Shown: piece after piece, positions 20,461 through 28,027 of the stretch
How positions within the stretch are numbered: the first letter of the stretch is position 1
Layout of the letters: every line of letters starts with the position of its first letter
Assembly: GCA_963743425.1 (NCBI GenBank)
Contig: CAVUPU010000005.1
Span: 682,001-746,000 of the forward strand
Length of the DNA stretch: 64,000 nt
Reading direction: 5' to 3'
Source: JAJVID01 sp963743425
GTDB lineage: Bacteria > Acidobacteriota > Blastocatellia > RBC074
The notes under the pieces: model-generated
What the model was told of the DNA's origin: nothing
The model's input: the letters and a program-made list of their open reading frames with translations, nothing else
Database searches by the model: none
Translations under genes and position numbers: made by a program

Positions 20461-22887
20461 TTACTCGTGGCGGAGAGCCACCATCGGATCGACTTTTGTC
20501 GCCCGCCGCGCAGGCAGATAACAGGCCGCGAGCGCGACAACAATCAACGTGAAAGTGATGCCAGCCATCGCCGCCGGATCGCGAGTAGGCAGAGTCGGGA
20601 TCGCCCAGGCCAGGAAGCGCGCCACGGCGTAAGCGCCGCCGAAGCCGAGCAATGCGCCCAGCAGAATCAGGCGCGCTCCTTTGCCCAGCACCAATCGGAG
20701 CACGTCGCGCGTTCGCGCGCCGAGCGCCATTCTAATACCGATCTCGCCCGTGCGTTGAACGACCGAGTACGAGATCACGCCGTAAATCCCGATGGCCGCC
20801 AATGCGAGCCCGAGCGCGGCGAAAGCGCCAAGCAGCGAGCCGAGTAGCGAGACGCTTCCCAGGCTCTGCTCCACCATACTGCGCGCGGTTCGGATCCTGT
20901 GCGCCGGCAAAGTGGGCTCGAGTTCGGCGACGGCGCTGCGCAAAGCGTTCGTGAGCGCTTCCGGCGCCGTGGAAGTACGCAATGCGATGTTCACACTTTG
21001 CCAGGGCGATTGCGCCAGAGGCTGAAAAGATTGGAGGCGCGTGTACGGCTCGCCCAAGCTCCCGGGGAAACCTACGTCGTTCACGACGCCGATGACTTCC
21101 CGCCAGTTCCGGTCGCTGGAATACGGGCTGCCGATGCGTTTGCCAATCGGGTTTTCGTTGGGCCAGAAGCGTCGCGCCATTGTTTCGTTGATGATGACGA
21201 CTCTGGCGCGTTCGGTTGTGTCGTCGGAGTTGAATGTGCGTCCTGAGATCAGGCGGATTCCGAAGGTATCGAAGTATCGCAGGCTTACCGGTTCATTGAA
21301 GACTTCCGGGTACTGGCCGGGCGCCGGTTCGGGCTGGCCTTCGATGAGGACGCCTCCGCTGCTGTTAAAACCCCAAACCGGTTGCGAGGCGGAAATAGCG
21401 ACTTGCTGGACGCCCGGCAACGCGGCCAGGCGTTCCTCGAGCCGATGGTAGAAGGCTCTTCGCTGATTATCATTCGCATAGCTGGCTCTCGGCAGGCTGA
21501 TTTCCGCTGTCACCAGTCCATCCACGCGCCAACCGGGATCGAGGTTGTTGAAGCGTTGCAGCCCGCGCAGGAACAGACCGGCCCCGGTGAGCAGAATCAA
21601 CGCGAACGCGACCTCGCCGACAATCAGCGCGCTCCGCAATCGTTGGTGAGATCGCCCAGCGCTCGACCCACGCACGTTTTCCCTCAGCGCCTGATTGACG
21701 TCAGCGCGCGAGGCAAGCCAGGCCGGAACCGTTCCGAAGATCAGGCCTGTCAGCACAGAGCAGAGCAAGGCGAAACCGAATACGCCGAAATCGAGCGTCA
21801 CTTTCGCGCCGGGCAGCTCACTGAAGAGACGGCGACTGATGAACCCTACGCCCCACATCGCGAGCAGCAGGCTCAGCGCGCCTCCGACGAGCGAGATAAT
21901 CAGGCTCTCGACGAGCGATTGCCGAAGCAATCGGATGCGACCCGCGCCGAGCGCGGCTCGCACAGCGAACTCGCGGGCGCGCGCCGCTGTGCGGGCGAGC
22001 TGCAAATTGGCGATGTTGGCGCAGCCGATGAGCAGCACGAAGCCGGCCAGTCCGAAGGTGAACCACATAACTTTCCGCCCGATCTCGTCCGACATTGACA
22101 GATATAGCGGCTGGAGGCGCAAACTTTCGTTCTGATTCTGCGAAGTCTCTTTTGTGATGGCCGCGGCGAGCGCCTTCATAGCCTGGTCGGCCTGCGCGAG
22201 CGACACGCCGGGCTTCAGTCGCGCGAAGGTTCGCAGCCAGTTGCTGTCGCGACTCCGTCGCCCCTCCGCATTGAACGCCAGCGGCCGCCATACATCAACC
22301 GCGCCCCACAGCAGCGGGTGATCGAAACCCGGAGGCATCACGCCAATGACCTTCACATCCCGCCCGTCCAATCGAAGCGTGCGCCCCAGAACGTTCGGAT
22401 CGCCGCCAAAACGCCTCATCCAGAAACGGTCGCTCAGGACGACGACCGGGCCTGCGCCGACTCGTTCGGCGGTCTCATGATCTTCAGGGGTGAATACTCG
22501 CCCCAGCGCCGGCTGAACGCCCAGCGATGGGAAGAAATCGGCCGTGGCGACGATGGCGCTTATGCGCTCGGCAGGCTGTCCCGGCTCGGCGAGATTGGGG
22601 CTATTAAAAGTGTATGCGACCATCTTATCGAAGACATTGTTCTTCTCGCGTTGATCGAAGAAGTTCCCCGGCGAATGCGGCCAGCTCTGCGAATGTATCG
22701 AAGTACGAAACACCTGCGCCAATTGGTCCGAATTCGGATACGGCAGCGCGCGAAACAGATAGGTGTTGAGCACACTGAACATCGCCGTGTTGGCCCCGAT
22801 GCCGAGCGCCAGCGTGAGCGCAGCCACGACGGTGAAGCCTTTGTCCTTGAGCAACATTCGCAAGCCGATGCGCAGGTCTTGAAACAT
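20461..22887 (-). CDS. ADOP-family ABC permease (MacB/FtsX-like), intact
   Basis: An 808-residue ADOP protein. Its start is at 22887 (ATG after TTGGAG), giving MFQDLRIGLRMLLKDKGFTV and a first membrane helix (about 20-42). A MacB-type periplasmic core follows, then FtsX helices around VLLIGCANIANLQLARTAAR, a second membrane/periplasmic repeat from GEVAFALILLTGAGLFLRGL, and a C-terminal FtsX domain ending ACYLPARRATKVDPMVALRHE. It has no partner ATPase here. By family analogy it is an inner-membrane protein that may move or sense envelope substrates; the true role is unknown. Confidence 0.9.
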   Translation of the reverse strand: MFQDLRIGLRMLLKDKGFTVVAALTLALGIGANTAMFSVLNTYLFRALPYPNSDQLAQVFRTSIHSQSWPHSPGNFFDQREKNNVFDKMVAYTFNSPNLAEPGQPAERISAIVATADFFPSLGVQPALGRVFTPEDHETAERVGAGPVVVLSDRFWMRRFGGDPNVLGRTLRLDGRDVKVIGVMPPGFDHPLLWGAVDVWRPLAFNAEGRRSRDSNWLRTFARLKPGVSLAQADQAMKALAAAITKETSQNQNESLRLQPLYLSMSDEIGRKVMWFTFGLAGFVLLIGCANIANLQLARTAARAREFAVRAALGAGRIRLLRQSLVESLIISLVGGALSLLLAMWGVGFISRRLFSELPGAKVTLDFGVFGFALLCSVLTGLIFGTVPAWLASRADVNQALRENVRGSSAGRSHQRLRSALIVGEVAFALILLTGAGLFLRGLQRFNNLDPGWRVDGLVTAEISLPRASYANDNQRRAFYHRLEERLAALPGVQQVAISASQPVWGFNSSGGVLIEGQPEPAPGQYPEVFNEPVSLRYFDTFGIRLISGRTFNSDDTTERARVVIINETMARRFWPNENPIGKRIGSPYSSDRNWREVIGVVNDVGFPGSLGEPYTRLQSFQPLAQSPWQSVNIALRTSTAPEALTNALRSAVAELEPTLPAHRIRTARSMVEQSLGSVSLLGSLLGAFAALGLALAAIGIYGVISYSVVQRTGEIGIRMALGARTRDVLRLVLGKGARLILLGALLGFGGAYAVARFLAWAIPTLPTRDPAAMAGITFTLIVVALAACYLPARRATKVDPMVALRHE

Positions 22888-23028
22888 TTTGCGCTCCAAT
22901 TTCTGTGGTTTTAACTGCGCCGGCGGGTCAAATGAGAATGATCAGGCCGCGAGCGCGATTTCGAGAAGCATTGTTGGTTAGTGATCAAAAAGCGATTTTG
23001 GTTTCAATTCGCGCCCTGTGGGTTCCCA

Positions 23029-25413
23029 CTACTCGCGCCGAAGCGCGACTAATGGATCAACCTTCGTCGCACGCCGCGCCGGGATGAGGCACGAGACCAG
23101 CGCGACCGCCAGCAACAGCAGAGCGATCGTCACTAGAGTCGTGGGATCAGTCGGCTGCACGTCGAAGAGCAAGCCCGATATCACGCGGGTCAGCGCGAAC
23201 GAAGCCGCCAAACCGATCGTCACTCCGGCGACGGCTGGAACCATTCCATGCCTCAAGACCATTCTCATCACGTTTCCGGTTTGCGCGCCCAAGGCCATGC
23301 GCACGCCTATTTCGCGCGTCCGCTCGGCGACCGTGTATGACATCACTCCGTAAATGCCGATTGCCGCCAGCAGCGCGGCCAGAGAAGCGAAGCCCGCCAT
23401 CAATGCGGTCGTGAACCGCTGCGGGGCGATCAGTTCGGCGACCTGCGCTTCGAGAGCTTTGAATGAATGGATCGGCTGGTTCTTATCTATCGCCGCAAGC
23501 TCGGCGCGGATCGGAACGGCCAGGTTCATCGGATCGCCCGATTGCGCGCGAACCCTCAGCGACATGGACCACCAGTTGTCCTGCAAGTAAGAAATGTAGA
23601 TGTGTGAGGCAGGCTCGCCAGTGAGACTCCAATACTTCGCCGCCCCGACGACCCCGACAATTTCACGCGACGTGTTCCAGAAAGTGATGTGTTTGCCGAC
23701 AGGATTTTCGCCAGGGAATTCGCGGCGGGCCAGAGTCTCATCAATGATCGCGACCGGTTGCGCCCCTTTCACGTCGCGCTCGTTGAAGAATCGTCCGGCG
23801 CGCAAAGGAATTCCCACCGCCTTGAAGTAATCAGCGCTTACTTGATTTTGTTGCGCCATCGGCTCTTTCTCAGGCGGCAGCGGAGGATGTTCGTCAATGC
23901 TGAAAGTGGTTGACGAGTTTGAGCTGTTTATGAGTCCTGCGTAACGCGTCCCGGGATTAGCCGAGATCCGTCCGAGCAATTCCTGATAGAAGTTGGCGAC
24001 TTGCTCGAACTCTTTATATCTCTCGCCCGACGGATCGATTTGCGCGGTCAGGACGCCCGACGGATCGTAGCCGAGATCGACGTGGGCCAGACGCCAGAAG
24101 CTCTTGATCATCAGCCCGCCGCCAACCAACACTACCATCGCCAACGCGACTTCGGCGACGACCAGCGCCGGTCGGAGCCTGCTGCGCGCCCCCGCCGTTC
24201 TTGCGCCTTCTTTCAACGCTTCGTTGAGATCGACTTTCGAAAGCCGCAGCGCGGGTATGAGACCGAAGAGAAAACTGGTTAGTATCGAGAGCGCGAAGGT
24301 GAAGCCGAGCGCCGTCGCATCGATTTCCAACATCGCGACACGTGGGTTTGCATTGGCCAGATATTCAGGCAGCCCGCTCGCAAGGAACTCGACTCCCCAA
24401 CCGGCCAGAAGCGCTCCGAGCGCGCCGCCGGCAAGGGCCAGCACCGCGCTTTCGACCAGCAATTGGCGCGCGACCCGCAGCCGCCCCGCGCCCCGCGCCG
24501 CGCGAATCGCCAACTCCCTGCGGCGGACCGAGCCGCGAGCCAGCAACAGGTTGGCTATGTTCACGCAGGCGATGAGAAGCACGAATCCGACCGCGGCCAC
24601 GAGTAGCAGCAGCATCGGGCGAACCTCTTTCGTCAACGACTCCTGAGGAAGTCTGATTTTCGCGCGCACGTTTGAGTTGGGGTTGTTGTCAAACCCGCGC
24701 GTAATCGTCTCGACCTCGGCGCCGGCCCGCTCAAACGACACGCCGGGTTTGCGACGACCGATCAGGTACAGGTAGCTCGAACCGCGCTCGTTCTCATCCG
24801 CGGCCGTAAACGCCAGCGGAGTCCATAAATCAACCTTGGCGCCGAACCGGTAGCCGGCGGGCATCACGCCTATGACGGTGTACGAATCGCTATTCAGGTT
24901 GAGCGACCGCCCGATAAGATGTGGGTCGCCGCCGAAACGCCTGAGCCAGAATTCATGACTGATCACTACAACGCGATTCGCGCCGGGGCGATCCTCTTCG
25001 GGCAGAAATGTCCGGCCCAGCCGCATCGTTACGCCGAGCAGCGCGAAGATATTGGCCGAGACCTTGAAGCCTAGCAACCTCTCCGGCTCGCCCAGGCCGG
25101 TCAGGGTCGCGGGCAATTCCCTGACGTCAAACGCCCCGATGTCGGTGAAGACCGTGTTGCGGCTCTTCAAATTCAGAAAGGCCGCGGGCGGGAACGGCCA
25201 TGTCTCTTCGCCGCCCGGAGCCCTGTAGATTTCAACCAGTTCGTCAGCCTTCGCGAAAGGCAGCGGTTGCAAAAGGACCGCGTTCACCACGCTGAAGATG
25301 GCGGTGTTCGCGCCGATGCCCAAAGCGAGCGTGAGAACCGCAATCAGCGTGAAGCCGGGCTTCTTCATTAACATCCGCGCGCCAAAGCGCAGGTCCTGCC
25401 AGAGTGTTTGCAT
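23029..25413 (-). CDS. ADOP-family ABC permease (MacB/FtsX-like), intact
   Basis: A 794-residue ADOP protein starting at 25413 with AGGAGG a few bases upstream; the longer frame enters a hairpin repeat and is rejected. N-terminus MQTLWQDLRFGARMLMKKPG, FtsX blocks VLLIACVNIANLLLARGSVR and GIYGVMSYTVAERTREIGV, C-terminus CLIPARRATKVDPLVALRRE. All expected segments are present in one frame. It is transcribed in the same direction as the copy at 20461, 141 bases upstream of it. Confidence 0.9.
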   Translation of the reverse strand: MQTLWQDLRFGARMLMKKPGFTLIAVLTLALGIGANTAIFSVVNAVLLQPLPFAKADELVEIYRAPGGEETWPFPPAAFLNLKSRNTVFTDIGAFDVRELPATLTGLGEPERLLGFKVSANIFALLGVTMRLGRTFLPEEDRPGANRVVVISHEFWLRRFGGDPHLIGRSLNLNSDSYTVIGVMPAGYRFGAKVDLWTPLAFTAADENERGSSYLYLIGRRKPGVSFERAGAEVETITRGFDNNPNSNVRAKIRLPQESLTKEVRPMLLLLVAAVGFVLLIACVNIANLLLARGSVRRRELAIRAARGAGRLRVARQLLVESAVLALAGGALGALLAGWGVEFLASGLPEYLANANPRVAMLEIDATALGFTFALSILTSFLFGLIPALRLSKVDLNEALKEGARTAGARSRLRPALVVAEVALAMVVLVGGGLMIKSFWRLAHVDLGYDPSGVLTAQIDPSGERYKEFEQVANFYQELLGRISANPGTRYAGLINSSNSSTTFSIDEHPPLPPEKEPMAQQNQVSADYFKAVGIPLRAGRFFNERDVKGAQPVAIIDETLARREFPGENPVGKHITFWNTSREIVGVVGAAKYWSLTGEPASHIYISYLQDNWWSMSLRVRAQSGDPMNLAVPIRAELAAIDKNQPIHSFKALEAQVAELIAPQRFTTALMAGFASLAALLAAIGIYGVMSYTVAERTREIGVRMALGAQTGNVMRMVLRHGMVPAVAGVTIGLAASFALTRVISGLLFDVQPTDPTTLVTIALLLLAVALVSCLIPARRATKVDPLVALRRE

Positions 25414-25434
25414 ATCCACCTCCTGAAAAAGGTA

Positions 25435-25514
25435 GGGTACAGGGATCGGTAGCGACCCGGCGCCTGTAATAGGCATTCTCCTAAGGCGCCAGGTCGCTAC
25501 CGATCCCTGTACCC
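25435..25514. repeat. Inverted repeat, GGTAGCGACC class
   Basis: Arms 25435-25465 and 25484-25514 are 31 bases with one mismatch (outer GGGTACAGGGATCGGTAGCG). The word order GTAC..G..A.CGGTAGCGA resembles the repeats at 7934, 30634 and 37097. It sits upstream of an ADOP gene. The 221 bases between 25515 and the end of the next gene hold nothing recognisable. Confidence 0.92.
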
Positions 25515-25735
25515 CACCAAGCGTCTGAATTTAACACGATAAATGAAAGCGCAACGGAGATACCAGGTCCTGATTTGCCGTTACGCAATTGCGGCGCCTC
25601 TCCTGTCACATCCGCAACAAACCGGCAGCCATACGTTTACGGCAATCAGTTTGAATCTCCGTGCAAAGGAAGTGTTCGTTTGTGGGAAGCCGCGATCCCG
25701 AAATTGGACAGGAAAATGAGCGGCCCGCGAGACTA

Positions 25736-26500
25736 TCAGTTCGTGGCTTTGGCCCCGAGCCTCAATCTGATCAACAAATCATTGAGCGCCGCCTTGCCCG
25801 CAGGCGTTTCAGGCAACGATGACGCTTGATAGGCGTCTTCGAGCATGCCGCGCAATCGCTCGAACTCGCGCCGATGAAACTCCACATCAACATCGCTCAA
25901 CGCCGACTTCTCAGGCCCGGCGAGTTTGCGCTCGGTCAGTTCGGATATGTACGGCAGTTTGAAATCCTCGTTCAGCTTGACCAGGTTCGCTTCGACTTCG
26001 CCGGTACGCATCAGATGAATGCCCGTGAGCAGGACGCGATAGACGTAAAGCAGCGGTTTGACACGGCGCGGGCGTTCCTTGTCGAAGAGCCCCCATTGCG
26101 TTTCGGCGAAACCGAAATAGTGATGGCTGTGATGTCGAGTGACGCAGGTCTTCGCAATCGCCTTCAATTCTTCGTGCTCCGGCGACGTATGCAGAACGAG
26201 CGGCGAGAAGAGTTGTTCAAGCACATAGCCGTTTTTCTTGAGCAACAAACCGAAGAACTTCTTCACATCATGCGTGACGAGATCAATCTCCAGACCGTCG
26301 CGCACGGCTGAAACTTCAATCGTTTCGCGCCCCGGATCGAGGCCTATGATTTCGCGCACGGGCAGTATGTGAACGCCTCGCAGATCGTAGTCGGAATCCG
26401 GCGACGGAAAGCCGTAAAGATGCGCGCCGCTGATCGTGGCGAAGAGCAGCGGGTATGGTTGTGAACCGATTTCGCTGTGAACCCTCGGATCGGGATTCAT
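25736..26500 (-). CDS. RlaP-type polymerase-beta nucleotidyltransferase (RNA repair), second copy
   Basis: A 254-residue protein with the nucleotidyltransferase signature GAHLYGFPSPDSDYDLRG near residues 22-39 (glycine loop followed by D-x-D), matching Pfam family RlaP, the DNA-polymerase-beta-like proteins linked to RNA-repair operons. Helical C-terminal part (HHSHHYFGFAETQWGLF; PLLYVYRVLLTGIHLMRTGE) follows. The start at 26500 is set by the conserved N-terminus. Its GGGGA ribosome site lies inside the end of the repeat at 26506-26982. It likely adds or repairs RNA 3' ends; that is inferred from family and context with Pnkp/Hen1. Confidence 0.82.
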   Translation of the reverse strand: MNPDPRVHSEIGSQPYPLLFATISGAHLYGFPSPDSDYDLRGVHILPVREIIGLDPGRETIEVSAVRDGLEIDLVTHDVKKFFGLLLKKNGYVLEQLFSPLVLHTSPEHEELKAIAKTCVTRHHSHHYFGFAETQWGLFDKERPRRVKPLLYVYRVLLTGIHLMRTGEVEANLVKLNEDFKLPYISELTERKLAGPEKSALSDVDVEFHRREFERLRGMLEDAYQASSLPETPAGKAALNDLLIRLRLGAKATN

Positions 26501-26533
26501 ATTTCCCCGCCGCATCGCGGCGATTGAATTTAG

Positions 26534-26686
26534 CCGTGGGTTTATGGTCCTTGAAAAATAAATGCAACCACACAATCCAACGTAGGGGCGGGTTTTCCCC
26601 GCCCAATCGCCTCGATCACAGACCAGGGCGGGGAAAACCCGCCCCTACGTGGTTGCGTTTAATTTTCAAAGACCATAAACCCACGG
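26534..26686 (+). repeat. 153-bp palindromic unit, copy 1
   Basis: Imperfect terminal inverted repeats of about 38 bases (CCGTGGGTTTATGGTC...) enclose a perfect 25-base inner inverted repeat (ACGTAGGGGCGGGTTTTCCC...). It differs from copy 2 at one position. Confidence 0.93.
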
Positions 26687-26801
26687 GATGGTTGGCGAAT
26701 ATTCCCGCGTCGCGTCAGCGACGGATGAACTCTCCGTGACATCCGGCGCCTGAGCGAGATTCAATCGTCGCTGACGCGACGTGGAAAAAACATCACGCCC
26801 A

Positions 26802-26954
26802 CCGTGGGTTGATGGTCCTTGAAAAATAAATGCAACCACACAATCCAACGTAGGGGCGGGTTTTCCCCGCCCAATCGCCTCGATCACAGACCAGGGCGGG
26901 GAAAACCCGCCCCTACGTGGTTGCGTTTAATTTTCAAAGACCATAAACCCACGG
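26802..26954 (+). repeat. 153-bp palindromic unit, copy 2
   Basis: Identical to 26534-26686 except one base near its left end (GTTGATGG instead of GTTTATGG). The near identity points to recent duplication or gene conversion. Confidence 0.93.
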
Positions 26955-27087
26955 CTAAATTCAGGCGCCGCGATGCGGCGGGAGACGATGCCACAATTTC
27001 GCGCAAAGTTTGGGGCAATGACAAGATTTCATCACCGGGAATGGTCACCTCGACCACCTAGTCGTGGAGCGACGATTGAATTGAACT

Positions 27088-28023
27088 TCATATCATCGCG
27101 CTTCGCGCCTTGATCAGAAAAGCGTTCGCACGGTCGTAATCCGGCCTCTCCGGCAATTTTGTGTTTGTGAAGGCTTCATCAAATCGCTTGTGTAGATCCA
27201 GGCGCAGCCTGTTCACTTCATCCCATTCCACTTCACCGCGCCTGATCGCCAGCAGCAGGTCACGATGCTCCGCTACATTCACCGGCACGAGTCCTTCTTT
27301 CAAAACCGTCACGCCCGACATCAACAACCGGATCAGGTGCATCGCGTGTTTCCATTTGATCGCGCCCGTCGAGCGCAAATCCTGTTCGAGCTTCTTGAAC
27401 TGGGACATCACATAACCGTTGTAGGTTTGATAGACCAGCTTCGACAGGAAAGCTTCGCGCATCGCCAGCAACTCCTGCGCGATCGGGGTGGCCGTCTCGA
27501 TCAGCGGAGTGTAGAGACATTCGAGGATATTCGGGTTGGCCTTGAGCGCGAGGATCAAAAACTTCCGCAATTCCCAATAGCATTCCTGCGTCGCTTCATT
27601 TTCGAGTTGCTCCGGCGAGCCGTACAGCGACCACTGCAGATCGGCGGGCGGCAGATAGACGCCGCGGCGGTCAGTGTCTGATTCGTCGCCCGCGAGACCG
27701 AATGCGCGCGAGCCTACGACACAGCGGTAGATCACGAAATCGTAAAGATCGTACTCGGCGAGAATGTCTTCGCCGGGCTGCGCCGCCTCCTGCTGGTAGT
27801 GTTTGCGGATGGTTATTTCGTGGCGATGCAGCGCGGCTTCGACGCCGTTGACAAAGCGCACGCGATAGGAATGCGAGCCGTCGTCGGGCGCTTTGACGAT
27901 CTCGCCAACCGCGCCGCGGGGCGCCAAAACCTGGCCATCTGCTCCCTTGATTTCCACGCGAGTTACGACCTGCGTGCCGGCGGGCAGAATGAGATGAACT
28001 TTTGAAGACAATCGATCAGTCAC
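27088..28023 (-). CDS. RlaP-type polymerase-beta nucleotidyltransferase (RNA repair), first copy
   Basis: A 311-residue protein. About 70 N-terminal residues form an extra beta-rich segment (VHLILPAGTQVVTRVEIKGA) absent from the second copy, followed by the nucleotidyltransferase core GSRAFGLAGDESDTDRRG and a helical C-terminus. The GTG start at 28023 begins four bases after the pnkp stop, so the two are translationally close. Upstream frame extension to 28314 lies within pnkp and is rejected. Family RlaP members accompany RNA ligases; a role with Pnkp is inferred. Confidence 0.82.
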   Translation of the reverse strand: MTDRLSSKVHLILPAGTQVVTRVEIKGADGQVLAPRGAVGEIVKAPDDGSHSYRVRFVNGVEAALHRHEITIRKHYQQEAAQPGEDILAEYDLYDFVIYRCVVGSRAFGLAGDESDTDRRGVYLPPADLQWSLYGSPEQLENEATQECYWELRKFLILALKANPNILECLYTPLIETATPIAQELLAMREAFLSKLVYQTYNGYVMSQFKKLEQDLRSTGAIKWKHAMHLIRLLMSGVTVLKEGLVPVNVAEHRDLLLAIRRGEVEWDEVNRLRLDLHKRFDEAFTNTKLPERPDYDRANAFLIKARSAMI

Positions 28024-28027
28024 AATC

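Larger units (their letters stand above)
26506..26982. mobile_element. 477-bp nested inverted-repeat (MITE-like) element
   Basis: Outer 28-base inverted ends (26506-26533 and 26955-26982, two mismatches, core CGCCGCATCGCGG) flank two direct 153-bp copies of a palindromic unit, separated by 115 bases that contain a smaller hairpin (CGTCGCGTCAGCGACG and its mirror). No protein is encoded. The structure looks like successive insertions of hairpin elements into each other. It separates the two RlaP genes. Confidence 0.85.

Noticed and set aside
25575..25829. 84-residue plus-strand open frame
   Set aside because: Its second half overlaps the well-supported RlaP gene on the other strand, the residues show no family pattern, and there is no ribosome site.
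26819..27061. Open frames through the 153-bp palindromic units (also 26455-26739 and 26666-26887)
   Set aside because: They translate the inverted repeats, read similarly on both strands, and have no family similarity.
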